A stretch of DNA of 50,778 bases from Nitrospira sp. SG-bin1 (GTDB lineage: Bacteria; Nitrospirota; Nitrospiria; Nitrospirales; Nitrospiraceae): assembly GCA_002083365.1 (NCBI GenBank), contig LVWS01000012.1, positions 1 through 50,778 of the forward strand, read 5' to 3'. The stretch's first letter is position 1; each line of letters starts with the position of its first letter. Position numbers and translations under genes: made by a program. Positions 34,809-42,134 of the stretch are shown here, in pieces. The notes beneath the pieces were generated by a model. The model saw only the letters and a program-made list of their open reading frames with translations. It was not told where the DNA came from and did no database searches.

Positions 34809-36250
34809 AAGGGTTGACCGTTCTGCTGGTCGATGATGAGCCTTTGATGCGTCTCTCCATGTTGGACGCCTTGGAAGCAGTCGGCTGCGAGGTGCGCGCG
34901 GTGCCGACCGGCACGGAGGGGATTGAAGCGATTCGAGAAAAGACATTCGATGTGGTCATCACCGATCTGCGGTTACCGGGCGTGGACGGACTGACCGTGC
35001 TCCAGACGGCCAAAGAGAAGGAGCCCCAAACCGAGGTGCTGGTGATTACCGCGCATGGATCGGTGGAAACGGCTGTCGGGGCCATGAAACTGGGAGCGTG
35101 TGATTACATCACGAAGCCGTTCCAAATGGATGAATTGCTGCTGGTCGTCGAGCGGATCAGCGGGATGATCGCACTCCGTCGAGAGAATCAAGACCTCAAA
35201 CACCAGCTTGAAGACAAGTTTTGCTTCAACGGCATCTTGGGCGCGAACAGTCGGATGCGGGCGGTATTGGACAAAATCAAACTGGTGGCTGAGACCGATT
35301 CCACCGTCCTGATTGTCGGGGAGAGCGGAACCGGCAAAGAACTCGTCGCCAATGCGTTGCATCAGAACAGTCCGCGAAAAGGGTATCCATTGATCAAAGT
35401 CAGCTGTGCCGCGTTGCCGGAGACGCTGCTGGAAGCGGAACTGTTCGGTCATGAAAAGGGGGCGTTTACGGGTGCGCTGCGCCAGCGTCGGGGGCGGTTC
35501 GAAATGGCCAACAAGGGCACCCTCTTTCTTGATGAAATCGGGGAAATCTCGCCGGTGGTGCAGGTGAAACTCTTGCGTGTTCTGCAGGAACGTACCTTTG
35601 AACGGGTCGGAAGCAATGAACCGATCGAAACCGATGTGCGACTTGTGTGCGCCACGCAGCGAGACCTCCGCAAGGAGGTGGTTCAAGGCCGGTTTCGCGA
35701 AGACCTTTTCTACCGGCTCAACGTCGTACCGATCGTTGTTCCCCCGCTCAGACAACGGCAGGAAGATATCATGGTCATCGCCGAGCACGTTCTGGAAACG
35801 TGTGCGCAGAAGCTGAACAAGCAGTTGCGGGGGTTTTCCCAGCAGGCACGGGAATTGTTACTGCGCTATTCTTTTCCGGGGAATGTACGGGAGTTGGAGA
35901 ACATGGTCGAGCGGGCCGTGGCCTTGGGACGGGATCGGGACGCGGTTCAACCGGCTGATCTTTGCGGATTTCAAACCTGTCCCTATTTGGGTGGTGTTCC
36001 ACAGGAGTCCTGTGGTTTCTGTAGCGAAGGGTTGACCGGGGGAAAAAAGACGCGGAATACCGCTTTGACTTCGCTGGCCGCAGCACGAGAACATTTTGAG
36101 AAGGACTACATCGTCTCCGTGTTGGAACGCGTGGAGGGAAGCCGAACGACCGCCTCGAGAATCTTGGGATTGTCGAGAAAGGCTCTGTGGGAGAAGTGCA
36201 AACGCTATGGAATTCCGTCGGCACAGGGTGACGGGCAGGAGAAAAACTAG
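34805..36250 (+). CDS. NtrC-family sigma54-dependent response regulator with a four-Cys insert
   Basis: The 481-residue protein has a receiver domain (residues 3-120) with acidic pocket DDE at 10-12 and phospho-acceptor D54. An AAA+ domain carries Walker A GESGTGKE near 173, the sigma54-contacting GAFTGA near 219 and Walker B-type LFLDEIGE. A Fis-type HTH follows (TTASRILGLSRKALWEKCKRYGI). Between AAA+ and HTH lies an unusual C-x4-C-x10-C-x2-C cluster (C387, C392, C403, C406). ATG 34805 overlaps the kinase stop by four bases, so the two form a pair. Sigma54 target promoters were not found in the window. Confidence 0.95.
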   Translation: MKGLTVLLVDDEPLMRLSMLDALEAVGCEVRAVPTGTEGIEAIREKTFDVVITDLRLPGVDGLTVLQTAKEKEPQTEVLVITAHGSVETAVGAMKLGACDYITKPFQMDELLLVVERISGMIALRRENQDLKHQLEDKFCFNGILGANSRMRAVLDKIKLVAETDSTVLIVGESGTGKELVANALHQNSPRKGYPLIKVSCAALPETLLEAELFGHEKGAFTGALRQRRGRFEMANKGTLFLDEIGEISPVVQVKLLRVLQERTFERVGSNEPIETDVRLVCATQRDLRKEVVQGRFREDLFYRLNVVPIVVPPLRQRQEDIMVIAEHVLETCAQKLNKQLRGFSQQARELLLRYSFPGNVRELENMVERAVALGRDRDAVQPADLCGFQTCPYLGGVPQESCGFCSEGLTGGKKTRNTALTSLAAAREHFEKDYIVSVLERVEGSRTTASRILGLSRKALWEKCKRYGIPSAQGDGQEKN

Positions 36251-36346
36251 AACGACCGCCACTTACCGGCCAGAGTCCGCGCCACCGGTGAGATATCGTC
36301 GTGTGGGGCTATGTTGCGATCTTCTATTGAGGGAGGAATCTGAATC

Positions 36347-36754
36347 ATGAATCTTGGGAACCGAACCATCCATGTTGTGCTGAGCCTTGTCGTATCTACC
36401 GGACTGACGTATGCCGCGGAACCGGCAGATGTGGAGAAATTCGTGAACGCACGGATTGAGATCGGCGAAATGATGACGAACTATTTCAAGGGTGGGGCTG
36501 GCTTTGGAGAGGGACAGCGGCCGTCTCCCGAGCAAATGAATGAAATGAGGACGGACATCAATGCCAAACTCACGGCGCTTCTCGCCAAGCATGATTTGAC
36601 GCTCGACGAATATCGCAAACGCAGTCCCGAGGTATTTGCCGACGATGCGGCGATCAAGCACTATCTCAACGAGCATCCGGACGTCAAACAACGCTACGAG
36701 TCTCTCCCGCTTGATCGAATGGGGCGCGGTGGAAGCACCGGGCGGGGGTATTAG
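36347..36754 (+). CDS. Small exported protein of unknown function
   Basis: The 135-residue product has a Sec signal (IHVVLSLVVSTGLTYAAEP) followed by an all-helical, charged body: VEKFVNARIEIGEMM, MRTDINAKLTALLAKHDLTLDEYRKRSPEVFADD, IKHYLNEHPDVKQRYESL. The Gly/Arg tail is GRGGSTGRGY. The body resembles periplasmic helical-hairpin proteins (DUF4168-like arrangement), but I cannot assign a family. A GAGGGAGG site precedes the ATG. It lies 96 bases downstream of the NtrC-type regulator and may be its target (inference). Confidence 0.65.
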   Translation: MNLGNRTIHVVLSLVVSTGLTYAAEPADVEKFVNARIEIGEMMTNYFKGGAGFGEGQRPSPEQMNEMRTDINAKLTALLAKHDLTLDEYRKRSPEVFADDAAIKHYLNEHPDVKQRYESLPLDRMGRGGSTGRGY

Positions 36755-36836
36755 ACCAGGATCAGTCCATTCATAGGTGTGGTGTTCGTTCCGCATCTAC
36801 GGTCTTCCCGCACGAGTCGTAGGCTGAGAACTGGTT

Positions 36837-37808
36837 ATGGAATATCGACATCTCGGCCGGTCAGGGGTGAAAGTCAGTCGACTCTGTCTGGGCACGATGA
36901 ATTTCGGGCCGCAGACGAGCGAGTCGGACAGCCATGCGCTGATGGATCGGGCCTTGGAGCTCGGGATCAACTTCTTCGATACCGCGAATGTGTACGGCTG
37001 GAAGCTCGGCGAAGGTTGGACGGAGCAGATCATCGGCCGTTGGTTCGCACAAGGTGGAGGCCGCCGGGAGAAGGTGGTACTCGCGACGAAGGTGTACGGT
37101 CGCATGGGCGAATGGCCGAATCAGTCGCGTCTTTCGGCCGTCCATATCAAGCGAGCTTGCGAGGACAGCCTTCGACGGTTACAGACCGACTGGATCGATG
37201 TGTATCAAATGCACCATGTCGATCGGGAAACGCCGTGGGAAGAAATCTGGCAGGCGATGGAGCAGCTCGTGCGGGAAGGAAAAGTCGTGTATGTGGGGAG
37301 CAGCAATTTCGCCGGATGGCACTTGGCCCAGGCGCAGGAGGTCGCGCGTAGCCGCCATTTTTTGGGATTGGTGTCGGAGCAGAGCCTCTATAACCTCAAT
37401 GAACGTATGATCGAGCTGGAAGTCATTCCTGCCTGTGAAGCCTATGGTATCGGTCTGATCCCCTGGAGTCCGCTGGGACGAGGACTATTGGCCGGTGTCC
37501 TGCAGCCCGACAGTATCGGCCGCCGCGCGGACGCAGAGTTAAAACAAGAGGTGATCAAATTCCGTCCCAAATTGAAAGCCTACGAGGAGCTGTGCGCACG
37601 GATTGGGGAAAAGCCGGCCAATGTCGCTCTTGCTTGGTTGTTGCACCAACGAGCCGTCACGTCACCGATTATTGGTCCTCGCACCATGGAACAACTGGAT
37701 GGGGCCATAACGGCGTTGAATGTTTCCCTAGGTGCCGACATCCTAAAGCAACTGAACGAGCTCTTTCCCGGACCCGGCGGAGTTTCGCCTGAGGCCTATG
37801 CCTGGTAA
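36837..37808 (+). CDS. Aldo/keto reductase
   Basis: The 323-residue NADPH-dependent TIM-barrel reductase resembles the YajO/Kv-beta group: MEYRHLGRSGVKVSRLCLGTMNFG, catalytic tetrad Asp and Tyr in FFDTANVYG, Lys in LATKVYG, and His in VYQMHHVD. The cofactor strand is YVGSSNFAGW, and the C-terminal TSPIIGPRTMEQL binds phosphate. It reduces aldehydes or ketones; the substrate is not predictable. It stands alone before the 500-base gap that leads to the transposon island. Confidence 0.93.
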   Translation: MEYRHLGRSGVKVSRLCLGTMNFGPQTSESDSHALMDRALELGINFFDTANVYGWKLGEGWTEQIIGRWFAQGGGRREKVVLATKVYGRMGEWPNQSRLSAVHIKRACEDSLRRLQTDWIDVYQMHHVDRETPWEEIWQAMEQLVREGKVVYVGSSNFAGWHLAQAQEVARSRHFLGLVSEQSLYNLNERMIELEVIPACEAYGIGLIPWSPLGRGLLAGVLQPDSIGRRADAELKQEVIKFRPKLKAYEELCARIGEKPANVALAWLLHQRAVTSPIIGPRTMEQLDGAITALNVSLGADILKQLNELFPGPGGVSPEAYAW

Positions 37809-38306
37809 GCAGTTCCTCTTCTGCGCAGGTCTGTTCTGCCGTTCTCGTCCGCTGAGCAGCGCGTGTGCTGGTTCGTTCGGAGTCCATAGAGACACACGAT
37901 CATGTTTGCCTCCTGCCATTCGGCTCTGCCTCAAGAATTAGCCCGGGATCTTTGTCGTCCGATGATGGAGCCGTCTTTCCTACTCTAGGCTCTTGACAGA
38001 TCAGAAACGACGCGCCTGGCGCAGGGAGCTGTCATCCCCAGAAAATTGTGGAACCTGTGGATAGTGATTCGAATAGTCAGCATTGGCCCGATGTGCCAGC
38101 GGAAACAATAGGCCTGGTCAAGAAATCCTCCTAGGAATATGCAAGAAAGTAAGGAAATCAGACTAGGTCCACTATTAATTGTGGTTCGACCAAAATAGAG
38201 CGGATGCCTAAAAAATGGGCGATTCGATAAATACGCACGCCATTCGCCTCGTCTTTCCCATATAAAGTGACTTGTTCACAAGGTTATCCACAGAAGATGG
38301 GGAGCA
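37809..38306. other. Intergenic region left of the transposon island
   Basis: This is about 500 bases without a supportable gene and visibly more AT-rich toward the right end. It contains a perfect DnaA-box-type TTATCCACA (38284-38292) and a one-mismatch copy on the other strand, TGTGGATAG (38056-38064). Two boxes 220 bases apart do not make an origin. I see no terminator after the aldo/keto reductase gene and no tRNA cloverleaf. Confidence 0.5.
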
Positions 38307-38314
38307 AGAATTTT
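38307..38314. repeat. 8-bp target-site duplication, left copy
   Basis: AGAATTTT directly abuts the left inverted repeat of unit A. The same octamer lies at 40529-40536 between the two units and at 43129-43136 after unit B. Eight-base duplications are the known hallmark of IS1595-family transposition. Confidence 0.85.
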
Positions 38315-38390
38315 GGCATTAATATAGCAGACTCAGCACACCCCAAGATAGGGGATAACTAGGATGTTCCCGTGTACAAATATGGAACGC

Positions 38391-38543
38391 TTACTTTTTG
38401 GGCTTCGCCTTCTTCGTGGTGGTTTTCGGGAGAGAGGACTTCGGGACGGAAGCGACGATGGACAACGCGTCCTTGAAACGGTCAAAGGGCGTTTGCGTCT
38501 TTGTGGTGTGAGTGGTAGAGTCCTGCGCGGGTTTCTCTGACAT
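38391..38543 (-). CDS. Small lysine-rich protein at transposon left end (unit A)
   Basis: From ATG 38543 the product is 50 residues, starting MSEKPAQDSTTHTTKTQTPF. It contains PFDRFKDALSIVASVPKSSL and a basic tail TTTKKAKPKK. The frame stays open upstream to a GTG at 38606 (71 residues), but neither start has a clear ribosome site. A clear homologue sits at the same place in unit B (40611-40748), sharing TPFDRFK, PKSSLPK and the Lys-rich end. Conservation at the same end of both units, while the neighbouring cargo differs, supports a real gene belonging to the transposon. Function is unknown; nucleic acid binding is plausible from charge. Confidence 0.65.
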   Translation of the reverse strand: MSEKPAQDSTTHTTKTQTPFDRFKDALSIVASVPKSSLPKTTTKKAKPKK

Positions 38544-38618
38544 AGATCTAAGAACCGCGATTCCGGCCAGGGAAGAGCGGCCCTTCTTCTTCGTGTTGTG
38601 TAACACAAGGAGGGGGTT

Positions 38619-39554
38619 ATGTCTAGCTCTGCCTGTACATCCTATTCAATTCTGTCTTCACGCCCTATACATTTGTTTGAGGGTGTAGTGTACACAGCAT
38701 ACGGAGATGAGAGTGCAGATGAAAAAAAACAGCGTGTATATGCCGTTGGTGGTTTATTTGGTGATAAATCGGATTGGGATGCTTTCGAGGAAAAGTGGAA
38801 ACGGCGCATGGGAGGCTTGGTGTTTCATGCGTCAGATTGTGAGACTGGGAAAGGTGATTTCAAACAATTTGATCGTGAACAAAACTTAAAGCTTTACGCA
38901 GACCTAACTAAATTGATTGCAGCAAGTCGCCTTATTGGCTCTACAGTTGCAATAGACATCCCTGCCTATCGAGAGCTTATTGGACCCTTGATAGATGAGG
39001 AACCTTATTACTTGTGCTTCCATAGTGTAGTTCTGCATTTAGCGATACGTTCAGGGGCCTGCATCCCCCAAGATCGCATCAAGTTCAAATTCGATTCAAA
39101 CTTAGAAGTCATACACAACGCCTCTTCTTTATATCAGTACATCATCAATGACAAGGCGAATAAGTTCGAATATCGAAAGTTGATGGAAGACGAACTTGGA
39201 TTCACCAATAGAAACGACATTGGGATTCAAGCTGCTGATCTGGTAGCGAGAGAAGGCATGAAATTATTAGATAATCGGCATTCTAACAGGCCAATAAGGT
39301 TATCCACTCAAACTTTACAGGCATGCAAGCGCATTCAGTTTAGAGTCTTTAACCGTGGATGGTGCGAAGGATTTGTCAGGCGCTCGAAAGACCATCAATA
39401 CGACACAACTGGGTATTTTGAGTGGCTAAAAGAGAACGGCATAACTCATTCACTCTCGCATAAGATAATGTACGAGGCTACTCTACCTGATCCGCTTCCC
39501 TCTTCTTTGCCGTCTATAACCGAAGGGCCTAGTTCCACGTCGTACGACCAATGA
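38619..39554 (+). CDS. DUF3800-domain protein (transposon cargo)
   Basis: The 311-residue soluble protein has the DUF3800 layout: early acidic YGDESADEKKQRVYAVGGLF (strand plus Asp-Glu) near residue 28, VFHASDCETGKGDF, LIGSTVAIDIPAY, and the late conserved NDIGIQAADLVAREGM near 200. The family is thought to have an RNase H-like fold, and members often occur on phages and mobile elements; no activity is established here. AAGGAGGGGG precedes ATG 38619. The 3' end overlaps the convergent transposase by 26 bases. AT-rich codon use differs from the chromosome. Confidence 0.85.
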   Translation: MSSSACTSYSILSSRPIHLFEGVVYTAYGDESADEKKQRVYAVGGLFGDKSDWDAFEEKWKRRMGGLVFHASDCETGKGDFKQFDREQNLKLYADLTKLIAASRLIGSTVAIDIPAYRELIGPLIDEEPYYLCFHSVVLHLAIRSGACIPQDRIKFKFDSNLEVIHNASSLYQYIINDKANKFEYRKLMEDELGFTNRNDIGIQAADLVAREGMKLLDNRHSNRPIRLSTQTLQACKRIQFRVFNRGWCEGFVRRSKDHQYDTTGYFEWLKENGITHSLSHKIMYEATLPDPLPSSLPSITEGPSSTSYDQ

Positions 39555-40461
39555 GTTGTTCATACTGAACTCGCTTGCCTGAAATTTGGGAAAGCGCTTG
39601 CATAAATCGGCCCTGATCGTTGTCCTTTCGAGTGTTGAACCGAAAGGATTGCTCATCCAAATACCGGAACAAGTGAAACGGTTCCACGCTGACATAAGTT
39701 CCTTTGATTCCGCGCTTCAGTAAGCTCCAATAGTTCTCAATACTGTTAGTGTGGACGTTGCCTTTCACGTAGGTTTCCGCATGGTTTATGACTTGATGGG
39801 CGTATTCTTTGCCGACCTTCACATAGGCATGCGCTTGATCGCTGTAGAGACTGCTTCCCGGCACCACGTTCTCTTTGACAGCCCTTTCAATCAGCTTCGT
39901 GGAGGCCCGATTCAAGACAGCAGTTCGGACTTCGCCTTTTCGCTCTAACATGCCAATCACCACAGCTTTTCTGAAGAAGCCTTCAGTTCGCTTCATCTTG
40001 ATCTGCTTATCCACGTGCATATTGCGAGCTTGGCCCCCGATGTACGTCTCATCAACTTCCACATCGCCCATCAGCTTTCGATCAATCGACCCCTTCTGTA
40101 AGGCCAAGCGCAGGCGATGCAGCATGAACCAGGCAGTCTTTTGAGTGACCTTCAAGGCCCGATGGACTTCATACGAGCTGACGCCATTCTTCGCACTGGT
40201 CAGCATCCAGAGCGCACAGAACCACTTGTCTAACGGCAAAGGGCTATCCTCGAAGATCGTGCCGAGCTTCGCAGTGTATTGTTTGCGGCAATCCTTGCAC
40301 TGGTACACGTTGCGCGATTTCAAATAGCCTTGCCGAAGAGAATTGCACTTCGGGCAAACTGGACCTTGCGGCCAGCGTATGGCCGACAGTAGGTCTTGGC
40401 AACGTTGCGAATCAGCAAAGTAGCGGATGGCTTCTTGAAGAGTGGTGGGTAACTTACTCAT
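39529..40461 (-). CDS. IS1595-family transposase (unit A)
   Basis: The 310-residue transposase has an N-terminal zinc ribbon (CPKCN near residue 36, CKDC near 56). A short helical linker follows, then an ISXO2-like DDE domain: first Asp in VEVDETYIGG, second in SSLYSDQ, and a final Glu in HTNSIENYWSLLKRG. It ends near the right inverted repeat. Its paralogue at 42135 is nearly identical through the DDE domain but clearly diverged in the zinc ribbon. The frame is intact with all three catalytic residues, so it is presumably functional. Confidence 0.95.
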   Translation of the reverse strand: MSKLPTTLQEAIRYFADSQRCQDLLSAIRWPQGPVCPKCNSLRQGYLKSRNVYQCKDCRKQYTAKLGTIFEDSPLPLDKWFCALWMLTSAKNGVSSYEVHRALKVTQKTAWFMLHRLRLALQKGSIDRKLMGDVEVDETYIGGQARNMHVDKQIKMKRTEGFFRKAVVIGMLERKGEVRTAVLNRASTKLIERAVKENVVPGSSLYSDQAHAYVKVGKEYAHQVINHAETYVKGNVHTNSIENYWSLLKRGIKGTYVSVEPFHLFRYLDEQSFRFNTRKDNDQGRFMQALSQISGKRVQYEQLIGRTTWN

Positions 40462-40528
40462 GGGCTTCCCCGTAATGGCTAGCCCATAATGGCATATTGG
40501 TTAATGATGTGTCAAGTATATTAATGCC

Positions 40529-40536
40529 AGAATTTT
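40529..40536. repeat. 8-bp target-site duplication shared between units A and B
   Basis: AGAATTTT sits exactly between the right end of unit A (...ATTAATGCC) and the left end of unit B (GGCATTAA...). A single octamer serves both elements, so one unit inserted at the target duplicate created by the other. Confidence 0.85.
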
Positions 40537-40610
40537 GGCATTAATATACTTAACTCACTGGGGTATCCAAATTGTTGATAACTAGGCAGTTCCCTAGAGC
40601 ATGGGGTTAT

Positions 40611-40748
40611 TTACTTCTTGCGCTTGGACTTCTTGGAGACTTTGGGAAGAGAGGACTTAGGAGTCTGGAAGACCGCTGAGGCAATGGCCTTAAAGCGGTC
40701 GAATGGTGTTTCCGTCTTTGATTTGAAGGCTGGCTGATCATTGCCCAC
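40611..40748 (-). CDS. Small lysine-rich protein at transposon left end (unit B)
   Basis: GTG 40748 opens a 45-residue frame: MGNDQPAFKSKTETPFDRFK, then AIASAVFQTPKSSLPKVSKK and SKRKK with TAA at 40611-40613. It matches the unit A protein in TPFDRFK, a central helix, PKSSLPK and the terminal Lys run. No ribosome site is evident, and no earlier start exists because TGA directly precedes the GTG. Preservation of frame between diverged copies is the main evidence that it is coding. Confidence 0.6.
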   Translation of the reverse strand: MGNDQPAFKSKTETPFDRFKAIASAVFQTPKSSLPKVSKKSKRKK

Positions 40749-40962
40749 TCATTCACCATAGACTCCAATCGTGTATAAGTCAACTCAACAAACTACATCC
40801 ACCATATGGAGTGGCCAGGTAATATACTGTGCACAAGTATGGATGTCAACGTCTGACGATTGGCGATGTTGGCAATGCCGCTCATGCCAATTAGCACGAC
40901 GCTGTAGACTTGACGCGCCACTCGGGAAAAGGCTAGTGTCTAATTGTTACGGAGGGTAAGCC

Positions 40963-41391
40963 ATGAGCACTGCTATTGATGAGATTAAAGCGCAGATAGC
41001 AACAAAAGAAGCAGAAATGAGCAGAATTGATGATGAGCTGAATGTTCTGCGTAAGGCCCTTACCATTCTGAGCGGTCGTAGAGTGGCGCCGGAGACTAGT
41101 AATGGCGGCACTCATGCGGAGCATAAAATACCTGAGTTAATAAAGACCGTTCTTCGAGATTCTAAAACGGGAATGTTAAGCACTGATGAATTAGTGTCCC
41201 AGGTGAAAGCCAAAGGATCGCACTCCACGAGGCAGACTATTCTCGGCAGCGCATACCGCATGGCAAAAGACCCGAATCCAGAAGTTAAAAGCCTAGGGAA
41301 AGGCGTCTTTGCTTTAAACCAGTTTCATGGCAGTACAGCGAGTCTAGAGGATAATAGCGGAGTGGAGCAGGCAAATTCGATGAACCAATAA
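40963..41391 (+). CDS. Coiled-coil/winged-helix-like cargo protein
   Basis: The 142-residue product starts at ATG 40963 after ACGGAGGG. Residues 1-40 form an amphipathic coiled coil (IDEIKAQIATKEAEMSRIDDELNVLRKAL). Residues 55-115 have a helix-turn-helix pattern, HKIPELIKTVLRDSKTGMLSTDELVSQVKAKG followed by TRQTILGSAYRMA and a beta-hairpin end LGKGVFALN. This resembles HARE/winged-helix DNA-binding modules often found on mobile elements. A regulator or DNA-binding cargo role is inferred. It is followed by a terminator-like hairpin. Confidence 0.7.
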   Translation: MSTAIDEIKAQIATKEAEMSRIDDELNVLRKALTILSGRRVAPETSNGGTHAEHKIPELIKTVLRDSKTGMLSTDELVSQVKAKGSHSTRQTILGSAYRMAKDPNPEVKSLGKGVFALNQFHGSTASLEDNSGVEQANSMNQ

Positions 41392-41394
41392 CAC

Positions 41395-41450
41395 GAAGCC
41401 CCGCTACTCAACTTGCCGGTGGAATAGCAGGGCCTCGTTAGTCCTTTTTA
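41395..41450 (+). terminator. Probable intrinsic terminator after the coiled-coil cargo gene
   Basis: GAAGCCCCGCTA (41395-41406) pairs at 10 of 12 positions with TAGCAGGGCCTC (41425-41436). A T5 run (41444-41448) follows about seven bases later. The stem is imperfect and its loop is long, so strength is uncertain. It is the first of four consecutive hairpins in this interval. Confidence 0.5.
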
Positions 41451-41617
41451 GATGCGGTTGGCGCCGCATCCCCACACCGTCTGGAGGGACGGCATGGCTT
41501 TATACATACAACTAGCAGTAGTTTACCCTCGTCCGCCACCACTTGTCAAGGTGAGTATTAAGCGGAGGGGACTTCTCTCTTTTGCCAGGGGGTTGCGCCC
41601 CCCGCTTAGTGCTCACC
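41451..41617. other. Structured noncoding stretch in unit B
   Basis: Three further inverted repeats follow each other: GATGCGG/CCGCATC (41451-41470, perfect), CCGTC/GACGG (41477-41492, perfect), and a long imperfect one. The last pairs GGTGAGTATTAAGCGG (from 41550) with CCGCTTAGTGCTCACC (to 41617), and encloses a nested GGGGG/CCCCC hairpin. Paired mismatches in the long stem are mostly T/C transitions that keep G-U pairs. No protein frame with a credible start crosses it. It may encode a structured RNA or a DNA site; function is unknown. Confidence 0.55.
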
Positions 41618-41682
41618 TAGCCACAGTATATCAGACGGTTTCCTTGATTTACTAACCTTTAATGATGAATGAGGTAGTTATC

Positions 41683-41823
41683 ATGAGTGCAAAAGACAGA
41701 GAAAGCACCCTGAAAGGTCGAGATGCAAAGACGGGAGAATTTATCCCTGTAAGTGAAGCCAAGCGGAGGCCTAATACAACGGTAGTTGAGCGAGTGCCGC
41801 TACCGGGAAAGGGGAAGAAGTAG
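41683..41823 (+). CDS. 46-residue mobile-element small protein (GRDAKTGEFIPV type)
   Basis: ATG 41683 follows GAGGTAG. The product is MSAKDRESTLKGRDAKTGEF, then IPVSEAKRRPNTTVVERVPL and PGKGKK. The GRDAxTGxFIPVxEAxRRPxTTVVE pattern recurs in short proteins on plasmids, phages and transposons. Its function is unknown, and it is sometimes mislabelled as a transporter. It lies convergent with the 83-residue gene. Recognition is from memory of the motif. Confidence 0.75.
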   Translation: MSAKDRESTLKGRDAKTGEFIPVSEAKRRPNTTVVERVPLPGKGKK

Positions 41824-41828
41824 AAAAG

Positions 41829-42080
41829 CTACCGTCGTAAGACGGTAATCTTTTCAATTGCAGCTGTGGGGATCGCAAGGTCTCCACAGCCTTGCAATAG
41901 GGTCTTCCCGTTTTTCTCCCCTGAGATATGCGGAACTAAGACCTTACAGTCCTTCTTGTCTGACACAAGCCATCCTACAGAACGACAATACAGGGGAACA
42001 GCGGCCTGTTCAAAGGCCTCTATATCCTGCCAACCACGCCCTGAATGAGAGTCAACCCATTCGATAAGTACCAATTTCAT
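41829..42080 (-). CDS. 83-residue phage/mobile-element protein
   Basis: The strong ribosome site AGGAGG precedes ATG 42080. The product begins MKLVLIEWVDSHSGRGWQDI and has PLYCRSVGWLVSDKKDCKVL, VPHIS and QGCGDLAIPTAAIEKIT. Small proteins with WxDSHSGRGW and CRSVGWLVSxxxDCKVLVPH are common in prophages; their function is unknown. It reads toward the 46-residue gene and is 54 bases from the transposase stop. It is cargo within unit B. Confidence 0.78.
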   Translation of the reverse strand: MKLVLIEWVDSHSGRGWQDIEAFEQAAVPLYCRSVGWLVSDKKDCKVLVPHISGEKNGKTLLQGCGDLAIPTAAIEKITVLRR

Positions 42081-42134
42081 ATATTCCTCCTGGTTCTCCG
42101 TTTGCCTCGTCCTTGTCGCTTTATGCTCTGAGGA

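Larger units (their letters stand above)
38315..40528. mobile_element. IS1595-family transposon, unit A (2214 bp, DUF3800 cargo)
   Basis: The left end begins GGCATTAATATAGCAGACTC. The right end, read inward on the minus strand, begins GGCATTAATATACTTGACAC. The element is flanked by AGAATTTT on both sides. It contains a small lysine-rich protein gene, a DUF3800 gene and the transposase at the right end. Base composition is lower in GC than the surrounding chromosome. The intact transposase, paired ends and direct repeats argue for a recent, possibly active element. Confidence 0.88.

Noticed and set aside
36302..36318. Possible sigma54 promoter TGGGGC-TATG-TTGCG before the small exported protein
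   Set aside because: The GG and GC elements are one base too close to each other for a -24/-12 promoter, and spacing is critical for sigma54.
41550..41617. Integron attC-like site
   Set aside because: The stem is imperfect and of suitable length, but there is no GTTRRRY-type core at its ends and no integrase nearby.
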